64,000 nt of DNA from positions 40,185,253 through 40,249,252 of the forward strand of contig CM018691.1 of the NCBI GenBank assembly GCA_009363875.1, in the 5' to 3' direction. Positions within the stretch are counted from its first letter, which is position 1. The number at the start of each line of letters is the position of its first letter. Below, piece after piece: positions 21,736 to 31,236 of this stretch. Below the pieces are notes generated by a model. It searched no databases, was not told the DNA's origin, and was given only the letters and a program-made list of their open reading frames with translations. The translations under genes were made by a program, and so were the position numbers. This DNA is from Mikania micrantha (Eukaryota > Streptophyta > Magnoliopsida > Asterales > Asteraceae).

Positions 21736-22957
21736 TCAACTTTATTGAATTACCATCAGATTTTTCTTCATTTTTTGTGTTTTAGTTTTTAGGGGGAGAA
21801 TTGTTGTAGAAAATACAAAAACATTAAAAAAATTAAAAACACAAAAACAGTAAAAAAAATTATTAAAAATCTGAGAAATTGATTCAATTAAGTGAGAAAT
21901 GATAGTACATTATTTGCATATTGGAAACATATCTGTTTGTGTTATTAAAATTATAAAAGTAATTACAAGTATTAAGACTGATGTGTTGGTAGGTTTATAA
22001 CTTAGTTAAGAAAAGTTTAAATAAAATTTTGATTATATTTTATAAGAAACAGGTGCTTAGAATACAGTACTTAGTTTTGTCCTGAAAAAGTGGTAATTTT
22101 TCTGACAAAATGTTTCTTGAATAAAAAGTCAAAGTACTAGTTTGATCATGTGTTTAATTTTCAAAAGAAATTCTAATTTTGTTTTTCTTTTATTTTAGTT
22201 TAAAACTGGAACATTCTTTGCGTATACTTACGTATCGACCTGAGTGTTATAGTTTTAAACAATTCAAATTGTTTTTCTTGGTTTTGATTAAGATTTGGAC
22301 AATCTCTGCGTATATGGAAATATCGAACTGATTGTTAAACGCTTAATCTTAAATTATTTTTTAAGTTCATTTTCTGAATCATTTGAGCATACGTAAGTAT
22401 CAACCTTGATTCTAAGAATTTGAACAACTTCAAATTGTTTTCTATTTTGTTATTTTCAGAAAAGAAATTATGCTTTATTTTTGCATGATCAGATTAGTTA
22501 AATTTGATATATTAAATTTTAAGAACATTTTTGTTGGTTGAATTATTCACAAATTGGGGATGTGTTCAAGTAAATGGATTATTATAAAATGTTTTCATAA
22601 TTGTGTTTTAAACTGATTTCTTGACTAAGTGATAAATTTAAAAGGATAAATATACTAACAATCATCTTAGATTTGTGATTTGAAATTTAATATTTTTAAA
22701 TAATATAAACAGATATGTTGAAAATTGTAAAATAATATGATCTCATGTTTTGAATCTTTCTCGAACAAAAAGATTTTATTTTTAGTTGATTTAGTTTTGT
22801 TAAATTGTAGTTTTATTGTACTAAAAAAATTGAAAATTACAAAAAGATTTTATTTTAAAATCTGATGTTAAATCGATAATTTTTGATTATTTGTTTGACT
22901 TTGGGACAATTAAGCATGAATTTTGTTTTGGAATTCAAATAAAAAAATCAAGTTTTG
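21736..22957 (+). other. Sirevirus pol-ORF3 spacer
   Basis: AT-rich with no open frame of note. A polypurine-like TTTTAGGGGGAGAATTG lies at about 21787-21803, resembling the tract before the 3' LTR. Three related blocks near 22215-22440 carry a CGTATACTTACG-type word and a palindromic AACAATTCAAATTGTT-like word. Confidence 0.6.
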
Positions 22958-22959
22958 GA

Positions 22960-23268
22960 AAAGGTTCGTCTGGCTTGTGAGAAGGTTCGCAGGTATGGTT
23001 CGTTTGAAGGGTTCGTCATTTAGGTTCGCTAGCTAGGTGTGTAGCTAGGTTCGCTGAAATGGTTTGCAAGAAAGGTTCGTGACTATAGTTTGTGACTATA
23101 GTTCGTGAATAAGGTTCGTTGTCTAGTGTTGATAGGGTTCGTGAAAATAGTTCACAAGAGGGTTCGTTATAATAGTTCGCTGGAAAGGTTCGTGATATAT
23201 ATATACAGGGTTCGTGAAAATGGTTCGTCATTTTCATCTGATTCACAGATGACGAACCCTCAAGCGAA
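22960..23268 (+). repeat. GGTTCG motif array 2
   Basis: About twenty GGTTCG or AGTTCG words, mostly followed by T or C, run in one direction between pol and ORF3. It ends with one inverted copy, GACGAACCCT, near 23251. Confidence 0.87.
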
Positions 23269-23559
23269 ATTTTTAGATTTTTGATCTTGGACCTCCCAGA
23301 ATTTTTCATTGTGATCATTAAATTCAGAATCATATCGTGAACATTTCTAGGTATAAATCTTGGAATTTGACCGAGTAATTTGAGAGATCTGAGGGTTTTT
23401 AGATATTTTAAGTTTGAATCTGTAAATTGAATTGAATCTGGTTAAAACTTGTAAATTGGATAAACTGTATTCATTAAAGTTGTTCATCGATCAGTTTCGA
23501 ACCTAGGTGTATGATTTTTAACATCAGATTCAAGGTTTGAATTCACATGTCGAAATCTG

Positions 23560-23885
23560 GAATGATGAACAGGTTCGTTGAAAGAACCTTAGGATCGCCG
23601 AACCTTGGGTTCGTTGAATTTGCTAAGGTTTGTGGCGAACCTTTGATTTCAAAAGAACCGAACTATTTGGTCAAGGTTCGTTTGACTAGCATGGTTTGTC
23701 AATATGAAGGTTCGTTCATAAAGGGTTCGTTTAAAAGGTTTGTCTGTTTTAGGGTTCGTCTAGGAGTATAGTTCGTCTAGAAGTATGGTTCGTCTAGCAG
23801 CTAGGGTTCGTCTAAGATGTAGGGTTCGTTTAAATAATAGGGTTCGTCTAGCAGTTAGTTTTGTCTAAGAAGAATAGGTTCGCTG
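23560..23885 (+). repeat. GGTTCG motif array 3
   Basis: A second array just upstream of ORF3 includes a run of near-identical units reading GGTTCGTCTAG with spacers of 10-15 bases (about 23720-23885). It opens with inverted CGAACC copies near 23600. Confidence 0.87.
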
Positions 23886-23904
23886 TTTTTCATTTAGAAA
23901 TTTT

Positions 23905-23963
23905 TTTATTTTTTGTTATTTTTGTTTAATTTTTGTTTCTAATTGTTCTATTTCTTTTTGTAG
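23905..23963 (+). promoter_or_regulatory. Predicted 3' splice site before ORF3
   Basis: A long T-rich tract ends TTCTATTTCTTTTTGTAG, and the ORF3 ATG follows 2 bases later. It has the form of a strong plant splice acceptor, which would deliver ORF3 from a spliced subgenomic RNA. The donor has not been identified. Confidence 0.6.
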
Positions 23964-23965
23964 AA

Positions 23966-26900
23966 ATGGCGAACTTAGTCTTCGGAGACAAGCACAACAT
24001 TTGTGCACATTTGGATCCTACGACAAAGAATGGTCAAGACTTTCGTCCAATGATCGAATTTCTCAGGAGATCAAGAGTCTATCATGCTATATCTAGTTCA
24101 GTTCAGATATATAGGTCTCACATTCAAAGTTTCTGGGGATCAGCAAGGGTTATTTCTTTGGATGATGTTTATACTATTGATGCGAATGTGCTTGGACAAG
24201 CAATTCGTATAACTGAAGCTGATATTAGAAGGGTGTTGCAATTTGGAGGTGAACCAGAGGGTGTAACTCTTATTCCAGAAAGTTGCATCAAAGGATGTTT
24301 TCTAAGGATTCGATACTTTGGAGATTATAACTCCATATCTGTCAAGAAGGGAAAGTTGCCTCTGCAATACAAGTTTTTAGCACATGTCTTGTTACATTGC
24401 CTTAGCATGAGGAAATGCACATTCGATGAGTTGAGAGATTTAATGCGATCTGCCATGGTTGCTCTTATATTGAACAAACCGTTCAATTTCTCTGGCATGA
24501 TCTTTAGGTATATGTGTGACAATATTACGAAGGCTAAGGATAGATTCTACATGTATCCTAGATTCGTACAGATGTTGATAGATGAGAGGTTGCCAGAAGG
24601 GCAGTTACCAAGGGAAGCTGGAGATTTACTAAAGCTGAAGCATATGAATGATTCAAGCTTGGGTCAAGTGAGAGTTTATCAGAGAACTGGAGATGCTGTG
24701 TTAGAGAAGGATTTGATTGCCCATTGTGCAAGAGCAAATTATGTTGCTCCTGAGGGTGATGCCTGGAGGCATGATGATTCTGAATCAGATAATGAAGATG
24801 TAGCAGTTGATGATACTCAAGTACCACCTCCACCACCTCCAAGGCAAAAGACAAAGAAATCTTCTAGTCAATCTTCTAGATCTACTCCTCAAGCCAAATC
24901 ATCACAAGAACAAAGTTCTCAAGAACCTTTGGAGGTTGATGTGTCTAAGATGCAAAAAGAGACTGTTGTTGCTGATGATGATGAAAGTGAATCTTCTGAC
25001 ACAGAGTCAGAATATGAGATGGTTCAGGAAGGGAACCAGATGGTGAAGAGACGGAAGAGGAAGTTTGTTGAAAAGGATGCTGAAGAAAGGGAAGAAAAAG
25101 ATGAACCTATCTTTATCCCTGATGAACCTGAATCTTCAAAGCCAAAGAAGATAAAAAGAATGGCCAAGAGAGGGCCTTATGAGAAGAAGAAGACTAAAAA
25201 TGATAAGACCACTGTGTCTTCACCTGTGATTGCTAGTTCAGTTCCTGCTTCTGTTTCTCCAGTTATTACTACTTCAGTTCCTGTGACTACTATTCATGTT
25301 TCTACTGTACAAACTCCTGAGTTTGTACATGTAGCTTCTTTCACAACATCTTTTGTAGAGGCCACTACTGTATCTACATCATTGCCAGAGACTTCTATTC
25401 CTCAGGATTCAGTTCCTAGAGATGATGTATTTTCAGGACTTGACGATTTGAGTAACATCAATTTTACTGTGAACTATGATGATACAGATCTTAAGCAAAG
25501 ATTTGCTATTCTTTCAAAGGAAGTTGAGAGTTATAAGAAAGACAAAGCGCAGAAGGCAGTTGAGATTGATGATATTAAAGCTCAAATGACTATGTTGATA
25601 AAGTGGAGGGAAGAAGATATGGAAGAAAAGAAGAAGCTGAAAGAGAAAATTTCTGAATTAGATTTCTTTGTTAAAATGCATTATGAAGATATTGTCGATT
25701 TGAAGAATGAGAATATGGATTTAAGGATAAAGATAAAAGAATTGGAGTCAAAGACTGCAAAGTCAGAAGCTTCGAGTTCTAAAGTTGAGAAGGTGGTAGT
25801 TGATGTGGATACAGAAGAGGAAGAAAAGGTAGATGAGGAGATGAAAGAAGAAGAAGAAGAGAAGGTAGATTATGATGATACAGATGCTGATGAACATCTG
25901 GATGATTTTGATTATCATGGTGATGATGAGTCTGGTGGTGATGGTGCTGGTGGAGTAGAGAGTGGTGTTGATAGTTTGAATGCAATAACTGGAGCCATTA
26001 TTGTTTATTCTCCTTCTAAAGTGTCTACTGAAGCAGTTCCTGTTAGTTCAGTTTCGGCAGATAGGACTAAGGATTGTACTTCAGTTGAAATTGAAGATTT
26101 GGACTTAATAGAATATCCTAAAGGGATTGTTGATTATTCGTTGCCTACTTTTCTAGATTTATTCAAACTAAATTCTAACATAGATTTGCAGAGAAACATT
26201 ATTGAGATTCAAGTTGATCAAGAGATAGAAGAAGGAGAAATTATTGGAGATTATTCTGTTCAAGATTTTAAAGAGTTTATTGAAGATGATGATGATTTGA
26301 TCTTTGATTTTGAAAGAGATGAAGATGATGATGTTTCTGATTATGATAAAGATGTTATTGATGAAGAGTTGCTAAATCTGAATACTTTGAAGAAAATCTT
26401 TGAAGCTGGAAGTATGTCAAGTACAACTCTGAATCCAGTCAAAGTAAAGACAAATATGGATTTATGGAATGATATTCAAGATGAGATTAAATATATCATT
26501 GATCATTTACATTCTTTCAAGATTATGAAAGAAGTGTTTGAAGATAAAGATCCAGAAAACCTAACTAAACAATCCAAGAAGTTCAAGATTGGATCTAAAT
26601 CCAAGATGATTGGAAGGATTATTAGTTATGGTTATTTTCATAACATTGCTGGAAGTTTGACAGATAAAGGTTGCTACGTTGTGAAAAGAACAGATGGATG
26701 TCAATACTTTGGCAAAGCAACTGATTTAATGAGTTTACCAGCTTTCGAGTGCAAAGGTCTTTCAAGATTAAGAATGATAAAGCCAATACAGACTCGACAC
26801 AATGAAATTTTTGAGAATATGTTAAAGAAAGAAGCACGTTTTGGATGGAGTTTGTTATCTCCTCAGTTTGGAGAAAGATTCAAAGGTGATAAAAAACCAA

Positions 26901-27409
26901 AAGTGTTCAAGAGACCAAGACTAAGGAAGATGGAACAAGATTGGAATCCATACTTTAAATTTTGGTTTTATGATGAAAGAACTTTAGAAGGTGTGATTGT
27001 GTTGAAGCAAGAAGATAATTGGAGGGTGATACGATTGCTTGATCCTATTTGGCTTGTGAATTGTTCAAGAGATGATATTATTTTGTTGGATTCATCTCAG
27101 ATATATGCTGAAGATGGATATCATGATGTGGGAATAAGCTTTAAAGACATGCCAATTCAATATCAAACCATTGCACAAATGTGTTTTACTTTGGGAATAC
27201 ATTCTGGTTGCAAATGGAATGATGTGAATTATCTTTATACTGAGTTGATGCAATTGCAAAAGGAAAGAGATGCTAGAGATGATAAATTGGAATCTGAAAG
27301 ATTGGCAAAAATACCACGTTCTGTTGTGATTAGAGCAGTGGATAATGTTGTGACTGAAAATGTTGGAGAGTCAAGCGGTGTCAAAGACAAAGCTGAAGAT
27401 CAAGACTAA
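23966..27409 (+). CDS. Sirevirus third ORF (env-like position, function unknown)
   Basis: 1147 codons, intact, starting at MANLVFGDKHN in a good context (AGAAATGG). The open frame runs 11 hydrophobic codons further upstream but only from a TTG and across the predicted splice acceptor, so I exclude them. N-terminal domain (about 1-275) has LRRSRVYHAI, QSFWGSARV and ITEADIRRVLQFG; then a Pro run (about 285), two basic NLS-like patches (KRRKRK about 360; PKKIKRMAKRG about 393), a coiled coil (about 510-600), two acidic blocks (about 612-665 and 750-805) and a globular C-terminal domain (about 838-1095). I see no signal peptide or membrane helix, so the usual name envelope-like is doubtful. I recall similar proteins in Asteraceae Sireviruses, unverified. 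Confidence 0.85.
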   Translation: MANLVFGDKHNICAHLDPTTKNGQDFRPMIEFLRRSRVYHAISSSVQIYRSHIQSFWGSARVISLDDVYTIDANVLGQAIRITEADIRRVLQFGGEPEGVTLIPESCIKGCFLRIRYFGDYNSISVKKGKLPLQYKFLAHVLLHCLSMRKCTFDELRDLMRSAMVALILNKPFNFSGMIFRYMCDNITKAKDRFYMYPRFVQMLIDERLPEGQLPREAGDLLKLKHMNDSSLGQVRVYQRTGDAVLEKDLIAHCARANYVAPEGDAWRHDDSESDNEDVAVDDTQVPPPPPPRQKTKKSSSQSSRSTPQAKSSQEQSSQEPLEVDVSKMQKETVVADDDESESSDTESEYEMVQEGNQMVKRRKRKFVEKDAEEREEKDEPIFIPDEPESSKPKKIKRMAKRGPYEKKKTKNDKTTVSSPVIASSVPASVSPVITTSVPVTTIHVSTVQTPEFVHVASFTTSFVEATTVSTSLPETSIPQDSVPRDDVFSGLDDLSNINFTVNYDDTDLKQRFAILSKEVESYKKDKAQKAVEIDDIKAQMTMLIKWREEDMEEKKKLKEKISELDFFVKMHYEDIVDLKNENMDLRIKIKELESKTAKSEASSSKVEKVVVDVDTEEEEKVDEEMKEEEEEKVDYDDTDADEHLDDFDYHGDDESGGDGAGGVESGVDSLNAITGAIIVYSPSKVSTEAVPVSSVSADRTKDCTSVEIEDLDLIEYPKGIVDYSLPTFLDLFKLNSNIDLQRNIIEIQVDQEIEEGEIIGDYSVQDFKEFIEDDDDLIFDFERDEDDDVSDYDKDVIDEELLNLNTLKKIFEAGSMSSTTLNPVKVKTNMDLWNDIQDEIKYIIDHLHSFKIMKEVFEDKDPENLTKQSKKFKIGSKSKMIGRIISYGYFHNIAGSLTDKGCYVVKRTDGCQYFGKATDLMSLPAFECKGLSRLRMIKPIQTRHNEIFENMLKKEARFGWSLLSPQFGERFKGDKKPKVFKRPRLRKMEQDWNPYFKFWFYDERTLEGVIVLKQEDNWRVIRLLDPIWLVNCSRDDIILLDSSQIYAEDGYHDVGISFKDMPIQYQTIAQMCFTLGIHSGCKWNDVNYLYTELMQLQKERDARDDKLESERLAKIPRSVVIRAVDNVVTENVGESSGVKDKAEDQD

Positions 27410-27428
27410 AGATTTTGATAGCAAACAT

Positions 27429-27440
27429 TAAGGGGGAGTT
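27429..27440 (+). other. Sirevirus polypurine tract
   Basis: TAAGGGGGAGTT lies directly before the 3' LTR and would prime plus-strand DNA synthesis. Confidence 0.9.
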
Positions 27441-27953
27441 TGTTAGTGCATGTTTTGTAATTGTTTGCTATTCAAAGTGTATTTATTTTGAGTTTGTATA
27501 TAGGTTCGGCTATTATATGCAAAAGGTTTGTCTGGCCCACGAACCTTAGCATATTGGCGAACCTTGTGGGGTTGATAGGTTCGGCGAACCTATGGTTCGT
27601 TGGTTAGGTTTGTCTAGCGAACCCTAAGGGTTCGTTCACCGAACCTTAGGGTTCGGCTAGCGAACCTTATCTATGAAAGGTTCGCTGGTTCTGTAACTAT
27701 AAATAGTTGTTTTGTTTGTAGTTTCAGTAGAACTTCTAGAACTTTTGACAGATAGTGAGTAAACTTCTGTAAATTCTCTGTGTGAGAATTGTTAATCTTG
27801 TAATCATTTGTTGATAATACAAGAGTGTTTATTGAATTGCTTGTGTTCTTGAGTTTTCTACATATTAGCTATGGATTCCGCACATAGTTAGTAGTTCGTA
27901 GAGCTTCGTATTCGATCCTAATTTGGTTCTAGATCAAGATCACCAAACCAACA
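27441..27953 (+). repeat. Sirevirus 3' LTR
   Basis: 513 bp, the same length as the 5' LTR. The only difference I find is one C/T change (GTTTGTATAT here, GTTTGCATAT in the 5' copy). Confidence 0.95.
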
Positions 27954-29550
27954 TTGATTACATATCATTACAATGCAATATCGATTGATTGCTAGTCAGT
28001 ACAGTTTTATTATGAAAACTGTTTATCGGTGGGGCTTGTCAGTCCCAAATAGTACTATTCAAGATTACCACGCTAGGCGCTCTGCGCTACTAACGGTCCG
28101 AGGTGTGGTGCGAGGACTTTGGGTTTTTGATGTGTGCCACATATATACATATAGTTATAAAGTATGTCGATACGTAATCAAAATAAGTTGTTGTATCAAA
28201 AACAGTTATCATGCAATGTTTTCTCCCCCAAAGGTAGAAAAAATAAAAAGGGGCCATGAACTCACAAGGTAAAGCAGTTCCGGTTATGTACGTGTTCGCG
28301 ACTTGCGAATGCTAACACCTGCTAGTTTGAACCTATAACCATACAACTGTGAGTATGTGTTTTGTGGTGTGTTGTATCCCATACAACTCCAAGTGTCGGT
28401 GTGCTCAACCGAGTGTGTGTGTTGACTTGTGTTGACTCGATGAATCGTTGGTGATACGTTTGTTGCGTTTAGTTTGATTATGTGTCATAAACGCAACTAA
28501 GACATCAACATGCATCCTATGACTCTAATCATGATGTTTTCACATGAGTCATGTTTCGAAAATCGTAAAGTTTTCGTTTCGGAAAATTTTCTATATTTAG
28601 AAAGTTTCTATTTTTGGAAAGTGTTGTTATGAAATCCTATTTCATAAGATCAATACTTCTAGTATGTTTATAAAAACACATTTAAACACTTTAAACATAT
28701 TGTTTGCGCATAAATCACCGTTTATGGCGTTTGTCCCAAATAAAGTTCCCTAAAATAGTAAGTATCCGTTTAAGTGTCTGTTTTCAAAAATCAAAGTTTC
28801 CAATATGCTTAGAAATCATTTTTAAGCATGTTTCAATAATCAAAGTTCACCAAAACATCTTAAAACATCAAAACCCCTCTTTTGGTTTCAAAAAGTTTCC
28901 ATGTATAGTAAGTTTCTACAAAATCATGTTTTTCACAAAATCAAATACCCAAATGTGTTTCTAAACACTTTAATATACTTTTGACAACATCTAGACATAA
29001 CATGTCTAGATCATCACAAATCTACAACATGCAACATAAAAGTCCCTTTTATGGCAAGTTATACAAAATCAATACAATAACCTATCAAAACTCAATCCAA
29101 ACATTTATCTGCTCTAAAATCATTAGATCTATATCAATATCACACAAAATCACCAACAAATTCGTGCACAATAGCCACATAGAGTTGCATGTAGGTGGAT
29201 GTTCATGCATGTGGGTTTTCACCCATTGCATGTTCGATCTTACACTAGATAAGCCATAGAGACTACCTTAGAAGCCAAGTTCTACTGAGAATGAGCTGCA
29301 ACAACTCCAGATGGTGAAGATTCAGTGTGTTGATGGTTGCTCTAAGCTCTTTAGCTTCTTTTCCAAGCTTCCAAGGGCTCCAATGTCTTCCAAATCACCA
29401 AGGATGGCTTCAAGAAGGTTTCTTGGGGGCTTGTAAGCTGGTTCTAGTGGGTTTGGGTCGAGATACTGTGTATAAGCTCGGTGGAAATGAGAGAAAACTG
29501 ATCAAATGGCTTGGGGTTGCTTTTTATACAATTTTTGCTATATGGGGCTT

Positions 29551-29760
29551 CCTCGCGTACCGCCTAGCTGTGATCACTAGGACTAAGCGTACCGCCTGGA
29601 ATAAAATATTCAGTCGGCACCTCAAAGAGTCCGCGCGCACCGCCTAGGGTTGTGGAATGGTCTAAGGCGTACCGCATGCCGATTTGGGAAGATTAAAATT
29701 TCCCACCCAAGGCGCGCGTACCGCCAAGGTCCAAGCGCTAACCCTTGGCGTACTACCTGG
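29551..29760 (-). promoter_or_regulatory. GCGGTACGCG-type array in solo LTR B
   Basis: At least five GCGTACCGC or near words (plus-strand view) with unlike spacers lie just upstream, in the minus orientation, of a TATAAAAAGC at 29519-29528. The same kind of array lies in LTR D and in the solo LTR at 52155. Confidence 0.6.
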
Positions 29761-30668
29761 CCTAATGGATGAGCTCAATTCGCCCATTTTAAAGGTTTTG
29801 ACTCGTTTTTCGATTATTTCATGTTTATTACACCTATTTTAACATCGTTTAAACTTTAATTATCATTCAATTGTTTGTTCATCAACGTTCGTGAGACTCG
29901 TGTGTGTTTCGATAATTCCTCGAATTATCATTATTCATTTTGTGTTTGTGTTTTACGAAATGATTGCATGTTTGATTAATCATAATCAACATGTAATGCT
30001 GTAACATCAGTGCCGGAACCGTCACCGGAACAGTGATCTCTACAGTAAAGTGAACAGTATTCAAGTACAAACTTTACATAATTCAGTGTATTTCATATTC
30101 ATGTCAAGCATCGTTATCATTTTATGTTATCACAACGCAAGTTGAGAAACATTTCAGAGAATCAAAACTCAAAACTATGGTTCATTAGTCAGATAATTAC
30201 CTGGCATCACAGAACCATCATATGATTATTTGTTAGGATCTTATTACATATAAACGTATGTGAGGTGTTATTTAACAAAACAACATGGATATCGTTATGT
30301 GAATGCTAAACCGACGGATTATTCGTATAGGTGACGATCTGTACGAATAAATATGGAAGTTTAACGTTCTGAATGATATCCTATAATTAGAAAACAATAA
30401 TTAACAGTATAGTTATCGTCGTGTTCGTACGGGTGACGATTCGAACGAATACGGGCGACGACCGTACGATTCGATGTTAAACAGTAAATTGATTTAATTT
30501 CTTAAAACTTAAAATAAATAAAAGATATTAGTTAATTTATTAGGAATCACAACCTAAAATAATTTTATAAATCCTATTTTAAAACAGTGTCGTTTCGTTA
30601 CTACAAACGAAACGAAACCGACGTTTAAGCGAAACCGAGCAACCGAAACGAACCCGAACTCACTCGGA

Positions 30669-30679
30669 GTATAAATACC
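30669..30679 (+). promoter_or_regulatory. TATA box of the LTR in insertion C
   Basis: TATAAATACCC is followed within 30 bases by a pyrimidine-rich leader of CT repeats, typical of a plant LTR transcription start. Confidence 0.55.
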
Positions 30680-31154
30680 CGGAATGAGTCTTCTTCCTCA
30701 TTTAACCTCTTTACTCTCTCTCTCTCTAAAACCTCTCTCCCGTCACACTCTCCTTAGAATTTTCTACTCTCTCTCTAAGATTTCTACCCCATTTCTTGAT
30801 GAAATCATGTGTTCTTGGTATCAAAATGACCACCACACCTTGTAGATCGTAGAAGTACAACAGATCAGAGCTTCCATCAAACAGATTCGAGGTAAAAATC
30901 GATTTTTATGTTCGGTTTTAGGGTTTTCACTACCCTTAGGATCGAACCCTTGTAGGGCCGGTTTTAAGCCATTTCGATCCATAGGCAACACCTCCCAACA
31001 CTTTATGATGATGTAGGAACAAGAACCCTTCAAACCCTGGTCGATTAGTCCGAAATCGTGGCTTCCATCTGCTGGACTCGACCGGTCGAATGGCCAAGAA
31101 CCAGCTCGACGAATGGGTACCTAACCCCATTCACCGAATGACTAGCCACACCCT

Positions 31155-31236
31155 CATTCGCCGAATGGCCTTAGCCCAACCAACTCTCATTCGCCGAATG
31201 GCCTTAGCCCAACCAACTCTCATTCGCCGAATGGCC
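31155..31236 (+). repeat. 33-bp tandem repeat, 2.5 copies
   Basis: Two exact 33-bp units (starting CATTCGCCGAATGGCC) and a half unit lie in a CATTCG/GAATGG-rich stretch of insertion C. They produce an open frame at 31090-31500 with a repeated peptide, which I do not take as a gene. Confidence 0.85.

Larger units (their letters stand above)
14330..27953 (+). mobile_element. Young Sirevirus-type Ty1/copia retrotransposon
   Basis: A 13.6-kb element with 513-bp LTRs differing at one base. Order: LTR, methionine-tRNA primer site, long leader, 980-codon gag, pol (protease, integrase, RT, RNase H in copia order), 1.2-kb AT-rich spacer, GGTTCG arrays, a 1147-codon third ORF, polypurine tract, LTR. 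Copia order with a large ORF after pol is the Sirevirus (Maximus/SIRE) plan. Flanking 5-mers are TAGAT and TTGAT (4 of 5). Pol has a nonsense codon and a frameshift, so this copy could move only with proteins supplied by relatives. Confidence 0.92.

Noticed and set aside
23933..23965. Hydrophobic N-terminus of ORF3 as a signal peptide
   Set aside because: It depends on a TTG start and lies in the T-rich splice-acceptor tract; the next codon is a well-placed ATG.
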